Origin: Ectothiorhodospiraceae bacterium
GTDB taxonomy: Bacteria; Pseudomonadota; Gammaproteobacteria; HK1
Direction of reading: 5' to 3'
Assembly (NCBI GenBank): GCA_024234875.1
Contig: JACKNM010000006.1
Location: 124,001 to 188,000, forward strand
Length of the DNA: 64,000 nucleotides
Shown: piece by piece, positions 25,158 through 33,309 of the stretch
Layout: each line of letters opens with the position of its first letter
How positions within the stretch are numbered: the first letter of the stretch is position 1
Notes under the pieces: model-generated
What the model was told of the DNA's origin: nothing
Seen by the model: the letters and a program-made list of their open reading frames with translations, nothing else
Database searches by the model: none
Made by a program: the position numbers and the translations under genes

Positions 25158-25913
25158 ATGCCCCACTCCGCGTCACGTCAGGCGGGGCTCCTCCCGGGGT
25201 CCTCGAGCGATGAGACACCGTCCGCGGCAGCCCCCTCGGTGACCACCCTGTATCCCATCGAGCAGACACCCGTCGTCGTCCGCATGGTCGACTCCGAGTC
25301 GGCGCTTCGCGCTGCCGTGCAGGTTCGACATCGGGCCTACGCGCGACATCTGCCCGAGCTGGCCGAGAGCCTGCAGGAGCCCGAGCCACTCGACCGGCAG
25401 CCCGGGGTCGCGGTCCTTCTGGTGGAGCGCAAGGACGACGGTGAGCCGGTCGGCACGATGCGGATCCAGCTCAGTCGGCCCGGGCCACTGGCGCTCGCGG
25501 GATCGATCGAGATGCCGCACTGGCTTCGCGGGCAACTGCTGGCCGAGGCGACGCGGCTTGCGATCGATGCGAGCGGGCGCCACCGGCGCCTGGTGAAGGC
25601 CATGCTGTTCAAGGCCTTCTACCGGCACTGCCTCCAGTGCGCGGTCGACTGGATGGTGATCACGGCGCGACCGCCGCTGGACCGGCAGTACGAATCGCTC
25701 CTTTTCGTGGACGTGTTCCCCGGCCAGCCGCCGATCGCGATGCGTCACGTCGGCAACGTTCCCCACCGCGTGCTCGCGTTCGAGATGGCGACCGCGGATC
25801 GGAGATGGCGTGAAGCCGGCCATCCGCTCTACGGATTCTTCTGTCGCACGGTGCATCCCGACGTCAGAGTCGGCTTGCCGATGGGTGCCGGCTCCGGGCC
25901 GACCGAGGGGTAG
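25158..25913 (+). CDS. PEP-CTERM/exosortase-associated acyltransferase (N-acyl amino acid synthase family)
   Basis: 251 residues, the usual size for this group. After a short variable leader, a GNAT-like acyltransferase fold runs from about residue 35 to 240: VQVRHRAYARHL near the start and GTMRIQLS and EATRLAIDASGRHRRLVKAMLFKAFYRHC in the middle correspond to the IYRFRY and motif-A blocks of the first acyltransferase. Members link long-chain acyl groups to amino acids, and their genes are known to cluster with PEP-CTERM/exosortase genes. The chosen start has GGGAGG 4 bases upstream. It lacks the cyclic-nucleotide domain seen in the first copy. It converges on the patatin gene with only 12 bases between stops. 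Confidence 0.78.
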   Translation: MPHSASRQAGLLPGSSSDETPSAAAPSVTTLYPIEQTPVVVRMVDSESALRAAVQVRHRAYARHLPELAESLQEPEPLDRQPGVAVLLVERKDDGEPVGTMRIQLSRPGPLALAGSIEMPHWLRGQLLAEATRLAIDASGRHRRLVKAMLFKAFYRHCLQCAVDWMVITARPPLDRQYESLLFVDVFPGQPPIAMRHVGNVPHRVLAFEMATADRRWREAGHPLYGFFCRTVHPDVRVGLPMGAGSGPTEG

Positions 25914-25925
25914 CGGTCGCGCCGC

Positions 25926-27899
25926 TCAGCACCACTCGTCCGCGGAGCCTCGAATCGTCGGTGGACCACGATCGGGATCGGGTGGTGCCAGCTCGCTCCA
26001 TTTCTCCAGCCGCTCGGCCGCCTCGCGGTAGCCGGCCTCGATGATCCGCTCGTAGTGGCGGAAGTTGAGCAGCGAGAACTCCGACACGTCCGGCTTGAAG
26101 CTCAGATCCGCCTCGTGGTCGGCGCGTTGCGTCGAGATGACGTTTCCGCTCTCCGCGGTGCGCATGATGATCTCGACCAGACCCGGAACCTGCGCGGGGT
26201 CTGCGAACGGGACGAGCTTGCGCCACAGCAGGGGCCACCCGGATAGCGCTCCGTTCTCGGGTAGATCATCCGAGGGGATCTCCACCGGGCCACGCAGGTT
26301 CACCGCCAGGATCCGACCGCCGCCCATCATCGAGCGCATGACGTCGACCGGGAGGTTGTTCATGATCGCGCCGTCGACGAGCACGTCACCTTCCGGTGAA
26401 CGCATCGGTGGGAAGATTCCCGGGATCGCGACGCTCGCCCGCAGCGCCTGCCACAGCGTGCCGGTGGTATGGGCGGTGACCGCGCCCCGGGTGAGGTTGC
26501 TCGAGATGCAGAAGAACGGCAGGCGAAGGTCCTCGATCGCCACGTCACCGTACATGCGCCGGATGCGCTCGGTGGCCCGCCGCCCACGAGCGACCGACAC
26601 CAGCGGCACGGTGTGGTCGAGCAGGCCGCCGGCCTCGACCAGCGCCTCGCGAACGCCGTGCCGTAGCCGCTCGGCGTTCCAACCGAGAGCGATCCCCGCA
26701 CCCATGATGGCGCCGAAGCTGCTGCCACCGACGGCATCGACCTGAATCCCACGTTCCTCGAGCGCGCGCAACACCCCGATGTGCGCCACGCCGCGTGCGC
26801 CGCCGCCGCTGAGCACCAGGCCGATGTGGCGATCGAGCAGCACGCGACACAGGCGCAGCATGTCCGCATCGGAGTCGACACTCACGTGGTGAACGCGCTG
26901 CGTGCGCCGTTGGCGCAACCACTCGGCGGTCCCCGACGGCTGGGCGTCACCACCGGGGTGGAGCAACACGAGGTCGACCTTGGCCAGCCCGCCCTCGATC
27001 GCGGCGCCATCGGTCGACACGCGTCCGAGCATGCGCTCGATCTCGTTGGGCTTCGACTTCGCCTTGGCCCAACCGACCAGCAAGATGCGATCGGCCTGCC
27101 GGCAGCAGCGTTGCGTCCACGGCGAGGCCTCGGTGTCCGCCTGGTAGACGACGAAGTCCTGGCTCGCCTCGAGGTTGTGGAGCCACTGCGTGGTCTCACT
27201 GTCGATCTCGCTGCCGGGCTGGACCACCGTCGACGGCTCGACGAACTGCGACACCAGACGGTCGCGGCTCACCACCAGACGGTCGCCGACCGCGCTCACC
27301 GCGTCGAGGTGGCGGAGCTGGCTCTGAATCCGGTCGCGGTTGATCGCCACCGCGGTGCCGAACTCGCGCAGCGCCGCGGCGAGCCGCCCGGAGAACCGCT
27401 CCAGGTCGGCGCCGGCGCCGGCCGGCACCACGGCGACGGTGCGCATCGGGCTGGCCGCGGCGACCGCCGCGTGCATCGAGCGTTGTAGCCGCTCGACGAG
27501 CAGGCGCGTGATCCCGAGCAGCGCTCGCGGATAGCGCTGCACGAGAACGAAGAAGTCCTTCTTCGACAGCTCGAGCAGGAACGAGTCGCGGACCGCTCGC
27601 ACCGTCACCGAGCGGGGTGCGTCGGCCAGCACCGCCATCTCACCGACCAGCTCGCCGCGTCCGATCTCGACCAGCATCTCGTCGTCGGCGCCTCGGTTCA
27701 GCGTGACGCCGAGGCGCCCGTTGACGACGACGTAGAGCGTGTTGCCGGGGTCGCCCTCGTGCATCAACACCCGACCGGCGCCGAGGTGGACGCGGCGAAG
27801 CCGTGGGACGACCTTCGCCAGCACGGCCGGGTCGAGGTCACGAAAGAACGTGACCGCGCTGAGAAACCGAACCAGCTTGTCCGTCGGCTGTGCACTCAT
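25926..27899 (-). CDS. Patatin-like phospholipase with N-terminal cyclic-nucleotide-binding domain
   Basis: 657 residues. Residues about 10-130 are a Crp-like nucleotide-binding domain (TLYVVVNGRLGVTLN, IGRGELVGEMAVLADAPRSVTVRAV). About 355-520 is a patatin/NTE-type lipase: the oxyanion motif GGGARG, the nucleophile motif GSSFG (about residue 388) and the Asp of DGAIMNN (about 508) form the Ser-Asp dyad. NTE-family enzymes deacylate phospho- and lysophospholipids at the cytoplasmic membrane face, and the Crp-like domain is thought to regulate them. A linker region of unassigned fold lies between. Start 27899 gives MSAQPTDKLVRFL at the domain edge; upstream ATGs at 27946 and 28088 extend into non-domain sequence. 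Confidence 0.88.
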   Translation of the reverse strand: MSAQPTDKLVRFLSAVTFFRDLDPAVLAKVVPRLRRVHLGAGRVLMHEGDPGNTLYVVVNGRLGVTLNRGADDEMLVEIGRGELVGEMAVLADAPRSVTVRAVRDSFLLELSKKDFFVLVQRYPRALLGITRLLVERLQRSMHAAVAAASPMRTVAVVPAGAGADLERFSGRLAAALREFGTAVAINRDRIQSQLRHLDAVSAVGDRLVVSRDRLVSQFVEPSTVVQPGSEIDSETTQWLHNLEASQDFVVYQADTEASPWTQRCCRQADRILLVGWAKAKSKPNEIERMLGRVSTDGAAIEGGLAKVDLVLLHPGGDAQPSGTAEWLRQRRTQRVHHVSVDSDADMLRLCRVLLDRHIGLVLSGGGARGVAHIGVLRALEERGIQVDAVGGSSFGAIMGAGIALGWNAERLRHGVREALVEAGGLLDHTVPLVSVARGRRATERIRRMYGDVAIEDLRLPFFCISSNLTRGAVTAHTTGTLWQALRASVAIPGIFPPMRSPEGDVLVDGAIMNNLPVDVMRSMMGGGRILAVNLRGPVEIPSDDLPENGALSGWPLLWRKLVPFADPAQVPGLVEIIMRTAESGNVISTQRADHEADLSFKPDVSEFSLLNFRHYERIIEAGYREAAERLEKWSELAPPDPDRGPPTIRGSADEWC

Positions 27900-28047
27900 C
27901 TGGTCAAGATGCTCGTCCCGATGCGTGGGCGCCGCCGTACGACCCATGGGCTCGCAAGCCGCCGAGCGTATCCCTCCGCCGGATCCACCGCAACACGCGG
28001 GATTGCCGTGGACGACGCACCGGGAGGTGCGTCGGGCTCGATGCGCT

Positions 28048-31000
28048 TCAGGGAGCGTCGTCGTCCGTCCGGTCGCGCTCCGCTGCAAGTCGAGCCTGGA
28101 GTTCCGCGCGCTGTCGCTTGAGCGCCTCGATCTGGTCCTTCGACATCACACGCTTGGGAGTGTCATCGGCCGTTCGCACGGGGTCTGAATCAGTCGCTTC
28201 CGCTTCCGCTTCCGCTTCCGCTTCCGCTTCCGCTTCGGGGGCGGGGCGCGGCGCAAGTGCACTGCTCGGCGATGGTGGCCCCGAGGGAGCGGCGGTCGGC
28301 TCGGGGGCGGTCGGGTCCGGAAGTCGGATGTCCTCCGGATAGTCCGGAAGGCCGAGATTGATCTCGGGGTCGATCAGTCGTGGGCGCTGAATCGTGGGCA
28401 GTGGCTCGACGCCATGCGGGCGCTCGACCTCCCATTGCCAGGTCGGTGCGGTGACCGCCGCGTCCTGAGCCGGAACTGGCGGCACGCTCTCCGGTGCTTG
28501 CTGACGGTCTCCCGCATCGGCGTCGGCGCCCGGCGGCGACTCCGTCTCGAACCCGGCCTCGACGGCATCCGCGTCAGCGCCCGATCGCTCGACGTGCGGT
28601 TCGAGCTCGGATGCCGTGGTGCCCGAATCCGGTGCCGCGTCGGCACTGGTCGCCTCGTCGCCGCCGTCGACGACCGCGAGCGGCAAGGTGACCTCGCGCG
28701 TCGGCGGCGCGCCGTCGAGGTAGGAGACGTCGAATCCTGCCACCGCGAGGACGAAGGCGGCGCAGGCGGCCTCCTCGGGGTTGTCGCACCAGGTGACGTA
28801 GCTGAGGTCGCGGCGCAGACGCCCCATCCGCATCCGCAGCACCTGCATCGGCATCGACAGGCTGCCCGCGATCTCGGCCTCCGAGGGCTGATCCCGCACA
28901 TCCAGCCAGATGGCGCCCATCGCCGCCAGCTCGCCACCCTCCTCGAGGCTCACCGGCTGCACGAAGCTCGGACGGACGCGCTCGAGGAAGTCGGCCTTCG
29001 GCAAGCGCATCAGCACGCCGTCGGTCAGCATGGCCACCCGCGCGTTGCAGGGTAGGCCGGTGATCAGGGACTGCTCTCCGAAGGACTCCCCCGGCTCCAG
29101 CTCGGCCAGCAGGAACGGCTCCTCGCCCTCTGCGCGCAGGCGAAGCACCAGGCAGGTCCCTTCGCGGACGACGTAGTACGCCTCTCCCGTATCCCCCTGC
29201 TCGATCACGATGTCGTGCGCTGCCATCGGCATCGGGGTGAACGCGGCGAGCACTCCCTCGGCATCTTGCGCGGGCAGCCGGCGGAAGAGCTCACCGCGCA
29301 GTGCCGCCTCGGCCCAGCCGTCGGCCTCGGCTGCCGGCGTGGATACGGGCGCCGGCGTCGGTTGGGGGCCGGGTCGCGGGAGCTGCAACATCGAAGCGGG
29401 AAGTCGGAGCGCGGCGACCGGCTCGATGCAGCGCACGCTGACCGGGCGCGGCCGCGCGTGCGCGAGCGGCTGACGGGCGCCGCGGTCACCGGCGCGCAGT
29501 GTGACCACGACCTGGCCGTCGGCGATCAGCTCGACGGCGCCCTCCAGCAGGAAGTAGGCGTAACCGTCGACGTCACCTTGCTGGAACAGGGTCGCGTCCG
29601 ACTCGAGCTCCAGGACTCGCCCCGGCTCGAGCCCGACGCCTCGCGTCGTCGGAAGTGCCGGTGTCGGTGCGGTGGCCTTGAACCGCTCCGGCCAGAGCCG
29701 CACCGCGACCACGATCACTGCCGGCAGCAGCAGCACGTCGAACATCATCGCCGCGATCAGGCCGGTCGCGGTCAGCAGGCCGAAGTGCACCGTCGGCTCG
29801 AAGGCGGAGAACATCAACAGCGCGAACTGCCCGCTCAGGATTGCGGTGGTCGCGACCACCGCGCGACCGGCGCGGCGATAGGTCCGCATCAAGGCCGCCA
29901 CTGGATGGCGCCCCTCGGCCCGATAGACCTTGTAGCCGTGGAACATGTGGATGGTGTCGTCGACCGCGATGCCGACGGCGACGCTCGCGACCACCGCGGT
30001 GGCAGTGTCGAGCCAGATCCCGAACACGCCCATGACCACGAAGATGAGCAGGATCGGCGCCATGTTCGGGATCAGGGTGAGCACCGTCTCGCCCACCGAG
30101 CGCCACAGGAACAGGAAGAATCCGAATAGCATCACGACGACCGCGAACAGACTGTAGATCTGCCCGCGGACCAGGAGCTTCTCGTGGTCGCTGAACATGC
30201 GCCCGATGCCGGCGATCTCCCATTGCAGGTCGCCGAGGTCCATCTGCCCGAGCTGGTCGCGCAGGCCGTCCATCACCCATCGAATCTGGAACGCCCCGCG
30301 CACGTTCAGCACCGCCGGGATCCGGGCGTGCTGGAAATCGCGATCGACGTAGTCGTAGAGGTCGCGGCCGTCGTAGATGAAGAGATACTGGCTGACGAGC
30401 TCCTCGTCGTCGGGCAGGGTCCGGAACTCCGGGCGCTCGGCGTGGAAGCCCCAGTTCATCTCCTCGATGACGTCGACCATCGACGTGACCCGGCCGACGC
30501 TCGGATGCTCGTCGAGCCAGCTCTGGATCTGCTTGATGATGCGTAGTCGCCTCGGATCCTTCAGCGCATCGCGCGACGGTGCGGTGATCACCACCTCCAC
30601 CGGCATCACGCCGGAGACGTGCTGCTCGATCTCCCTGGTGGTCCTGGTCAGCTCGTGGTCGTCGTCGAAGAACCGGTACATGTCGGTCTCGACGCTGACC
30701 TCGAGCATCGGCACCAGTCCGACCGCGCAGCCGATGGCGGTGACGATCACGATGGGGCCGGCGCGACGGATGGCGACTCGGGCGAGAACGCTCACCATTC
30801 GATCGAGCCAGGCGCCACGTGCGGCCCGGAACTTCCACGGCTTGCGGTCGAGTCGCACCAACAGAGGAGGGACGAGGACCAGGCAGACGAAGTAGAGGAT
30901 GAAGCAGCCGGCGCCGGCGACGAGCCCGAAGGCGGAGATCGGGCGCACCGGGCTCAGCCCGAGCGAGGCGAGCCCGGCGGCGGTGGTGAGCGTGGTATAG

Positions 31001-31932
31001 CGTGCCGGGCGACGGATCTCGTCGAGGGCGGCTCGGATCGCCGGGGCGGCCTCGAGGCCGCGCGCCGCGAAACGGCGCCATGCGCTGAAGAAGTGGATCA
31101 GCAGCGCGATCGCGAGCGCGGTCATCAGCGGTGGAAGGGTGGCGGTGACCAGCGTGTAGGGGCGGTCGGCGAGGACCAGCAGCGCCACCGTCGCGGCGGA
31201 GATCGCGAGCAGCGCCACCGCGGTGACCACCAGCATCATCTCGCGGCGGAACATCCACCAGATGAGCAGAAGACCGAGGATGGTCGTGGCCGGAACGAAG
31301 ATCAGGGTGTCGCGCAGCATCGAGCGAAGCTGGGCCGCGTCCAACGCCACGTTGCCGGTGATCCCGTACAGCCACGGCTCGAGGCCGGCATCGGTGATGG
31401 CGTCCCGGAGATGATCCTCGAGCTCGACCGCGTCGAGGCTGTCGTCGAGGCCTCGGGGCCGCACGATCAGGGTCATCGCGGTCCCGTCCTTCGAGACCAG
31501 GATGCCCGGGGCGAAGCGATCCTCGAGCACGCGTGTCCGGCGCTCGTCGACCGTCATGTCGCGGGTGGCATCGAGACCGAGCAGGGGCTCGACGGTGAAC
31601 TCGTCGGCGGTTCCGGAGATGCGGTCGATGTTGGTGACACCGAGCACGCGCTCCACCAGCGGGTGCAGCGCGGTCTGACTGGCGACGCGGTCGAGGCCGG
31701 CGAGGAAGGTGTCGGAGAAGAGGTCGTCGCCGGTGAACAGCGCCACCAGCACCTGGTCCTGCGGGAACCGCTCGCGCACCGCCGCGTCGATCACCACCGC
31801 CTCGTCGGTCGGCGGGAAGTAGTTGCTGATCGAGTTGTTGACCTGGAGGTCGAGCAGGATGCGGATCGACGCGGCAATGAGGACGAGCAGCACCAACGCG
31901 GCGGCAGGAAACGGGAGCAGGCGTCGCGTCAC
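28048..31932 (-). CDS. MMPL/RND-type lipid transporter with cyclic-nucleotide-binding and rhodanese-like domains
   Basis: 1294 residues. The N-terminal part (about 1-760) is an MMPL/RND transporter with about 12 membrane segments, including a sterol-sensing-domain-like core (SVAVGIAVDDTIHMFHGYKVYR) and two large periplasmic loops. Members flip or export lipids, often hopanoid- or mycolate-like. At about 770-845 there is a degenerate cyclic-nucleotide-binding-like segment (FQQGDVDGYAYFLLEGAVELI, without the usual GE..A..R(S/A)ATV core). At about 885-980 a complete one follows (IEQGDTGEAYYVVREGTC, LEPGESFGEQSLITG). A rhodanese-like domain comes after it, with a potential active Cys in TWCDN (about residue 1050). 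The tail is proline/alanine-rich with an EA dipeptide run and a final basic coiled coil. A rare domain combination. Stop lies 148 bases before the patatin start; same strand, probably one operon. Confidence 0.85.
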   Translation of the reverse strand: MTRRLLPFPAAALVLLVLIAASIRILLDLQVNNSISNYFPPTDEAVVIDAAVRERFPQDQVLVALFTGDDLFSDTFLAGLDRVASQTALHPLVERVLGVTNIDRISGTADEFTVEPLLGLDATRDMTVDERRTRVLEDRFAPGILVSKDGTAMTLIVRPRGLDDSLDAVELEDHLRDAITDAGLEPWLYGITGNVALDAAQLRSMLRDTLIFVPATTILGLLLIWWMFRREMMLVVTAVALLAISAATVALLVLADRPYTLVTATLPPLMTALAIALLIHFFSAWRRFAARGLEAAPAIRAALDEIRRPARYTTLTTAAGLASLGLSPVRPISAFGLVAGAGCFILYFVCLVLVPPLLVRLDRKPWKFRAARGAWLDRMVSVLARVAIRRAGPIVIVTAIGCAVGLVPMLEVSVETDMYRFFDDDHELTRTTREIEQHVSGVMPVEVVITAPSRDALKDPRRLRIIKQIQSWLDEHPSVGRVTSMVDVIEEMNWGFHAERPEFRTLPDDEELVSQYLFIYDGRDLYDYVDRDFQHARIPAVLNVRGAFQIRWVMDGLRDQLGQMDLGDLQWEIAGIGRMFSDHEKLLVRGQIYSLFAVVVMLFGFFLFLWRSVGETVLTLIPNMAPILLIFVVMGVFGIWLDTATAVVASVAVGIAVDDTIHMFHGYKVYRAEGRHPVAALMRTYRRAGRAVVATTAILSGQFALLMFSAFEPTVHFGLLTATGLIAAMMFDVLLLPAVIVVAVRLWPERFKATAPTPALPTTRGVGLEPGRVLELESDATLFQQGDVDGYAYFLLEGAVELIADGQVVVTLRAGDRGARQPLAHARPRPVSVRCIEPVAALRLPASMLQLPRPGPQPTPAPVSTPAAEADGWAEAALRGELFRRLPAQDAEGVLAAFTPMPMAAHDIVIEQGDTGEAYYVVREGTCLVLRLRAEGEEPFLLAELEPGESFGEQSLITGLPCNARVAMLTDGVLMRLPKADFLERVRPSFVQPVSLEEGGELAAMGAIWLDVRDQPSEAEIAGSLSMPMQVLRMRMGRLRRDLSYVTWCDNPEEAACAAFVLAVAGFDVSYLDGAPPTREVTLPLAVVDGGDEATSADAAPDSGTTASELEPHVERSGADADAVEAGFETESPPGADADAGDRQQAPESVPPVPAQDAAVTAPTWQWEVERPHGVEPLPTIQRPRLIDPEINLGLPDYPEDIRLPDPTAPEPTAAPSGPPSPSSALAPRPAPEAEAEAEAEAEAEATDSDPVRTADDTPKRVMSKDQIEALKRQRAELQARLAAERDRTDDDAP
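28196..28237 (-). repeat. Hexanucleotide microsatellite inside the MMPL gene
   Basis: Six perfect GCTTCC units plus a seventh ending in G (plus-strand view) encode seven Glu-Ala dipeptides in the transporter's tail (about residues 1232-1245). Slippage would add or remove EA pairs without shifting the frame. Confidence 0.85.
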
Positions 31933-32358
31933 GATTGGAACCGCCCGGATGTCCGTCGCTTTGCCGAGGTCGAGAGCAAGCCAGCACGCAGACCAGCGCC
32001 ACGCCGGCCTGGCGCGACCGATGCAGCACGCACCGTGTCACGCGGCCCGCATGCGCGTCGGCCGTCATCCGCCACGCGAGGCGACATGGCTCGGAGCCGG
32101 CTGTTCCGAGGGGCAGGATCGTACACGTTCGAAGGTGCTCGCGGGTACGTCGTCGTGCCCCCGACCATTGTCCTCATCCATACGCTAGCGGCAGGTGACG
32201 CGGCCCCTGTAGCCGCCGCTGGCGGCGCCGGTCGCGTCGGTCCGACGGCAGCCCACGGACCGCGCCGACAGTTACCGTCCCAAGCGGTGAACCCTTTCAG
32301 GAACACAGCGTTAGTGTGCTATTGTCAGACCACTTCTCAAGTCAACAGGGTGAGTGAG
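31933..32358. other. Divergent intergenic region between MMPL transporter and LolA-like gene
   Basis: 426 bases separating genes read outward on both strands, so promoters for both should lie here. I see an extended -10-like TGC-TATTGT at 32317-32325 facing the LolA-like gene, but a poor -35 (TTTCAG at 32295-32300, spacer 19). No clear element faces the transporter. The middle is GC-rich without coding character. Confidence 0.4.
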
Positions 32359-33273
32359 ATGGTTGACGGTCGCCTGCCGTTCACCAGCGAGTCCGACCCT
32401 TCGACCGATGCACGCCCGCGAGCCGACACCCTGTGGCGCAGACTGTCGGCCGATTGGTCGCGTCGCCGGCCGCCGCGCCTCGCGTCCATCGTGCTCCTCG
32501 TGCTGGCGACGCTCGCGCCTCCGGTGCTCGCCGATCCGCTCGCTGACGGGAAGGCCCTGGCCCAGCGGGTCCACGACCGCGACCGTGGAAAGGATCTGAG
32601 CTGGCGGGGGACGATGGTACTCGCCGAGCGCGGCCGCGAGCCCCGGGTCCGCAACATGTTCATGCACCAGGTCAAGCTCCCGGGAGACGAGACGCGGTCG
32701 CTGCTGCGGTTCACCGCACCGGCCGACGTCGCCGGGACCGGGGTCGTGACCATCGACTATGCGAAGGGCAACGCCGATCAGTGGGTCTACCTGCCGGCGC
32801 TCAAGCGGTCGCGCCGAATCTCTGCCGATCGACGTGGCGGTCGCTTCGTCGGCTCGGACTACTACTACGAGGACCTGCAGGTGCGGAAGGTCTCGCTCGA
32901 CCGCCATCGCCATCTCGGTCGGGAGAAGATGTTCAACGCCGACGTCGACGTGCTGGAGAGCGTTCCGGTCGACCCCTCGAACTCTGTCTATGGCAAGCGC
33001 GTCACGTGGATCCACCCCGGCACGCTGCTGCCGCTGCGTGTCGATTTCTTCGAGCCGGGTGGCGCCGAGCCGTTGAAGCGCCTGCTCGTCCACAAGATCG
33101 AGAAGATCCAGGGCTACTGGACGGTCACGGATACCAGCATGACGGACCTGAAGACGGGTAGTCAGACGCGTCTCGTCATCGAGCGCGCCGTCTACGATCG
33201 CGGCCTGCCGACGTCGTTGTTCTCGACCGCGGGACTCGAGGATGCCGGCCGCGAGACGGCCTACCGGCCGTGA
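32359..33273 (+). CDS. Outer-membrane lipoprotein-sorting (LolA-like, pfam17131-type) protein
   Basis: 304 residues. An unusually basic N-terminal extension precedes a hydrophobic signal helix (about residues 40-58, RLASIVLLVLATLAPPVLA). The mature part shows the LolA-like half-barrel pattern characteristic of the group that accompanies MMPL transporters: SLLRFTAPADVAGTGVVTIDYAKG, QWVYLPALKRSRRISADRRGGRFVGSDYYYEDL, and a final LVIERAVYDRGLPTSLFST. In the RND/MMPL setting such proteins are believed to receive a lipid or lipoprotein from the transporter and carry it across the periplasm. Starts at ATG 32359 with GAGTGAG upstream. 36 bases before the outer-membrane barrel, so co-expressed. Confidence 0.85.
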   Translation: MVDGRLPFTSESDPSTDARPRADTLWRRLSADWSRRRPPRLASIVLLVLATLAPPVLADPLADGKALAQRVHDRDRGKDLSWRGTMVLAERGREPRVRNMFMHQVKLPGDETRSLLRFTAPADVAGTGVVTIDYAKGNADQWVYLPALKRSRRISADRRGGRFVGSDYYYEDLQVRKVSLDRHRHLGREKMFNADVDVLESVPVDPSNSVYGKRVTWIHPGTLLPLRVDFFEPGGAEPLKRLLVHKIEKIQGYWTVTDTSMTDLKTGSQTRLVIERAVYDRGLPTSLFSTAGLEDAGRETAYRP

Positions 33274-33309
33274 TGGGTCCGGCCGACGCCGGGCGCAGGA
33301 GGGATGGGA

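Noticed and set aside
28048..28088. Overlap of the patatin and MMPL genes
   Set aside because: It appears only if the patatin protein is started at 28088; the domain begins near 27899 and the upstream part is not domain-like.
30619..32358. 580-codon frame running into the LolA-like gene from inside the MMPL gene
   Set aside because: It is the antisense shadow of the transporter, low-complexity and rich in Asp/Glu/Arg/His; the real protein begins at 32359 with a signal peptide.
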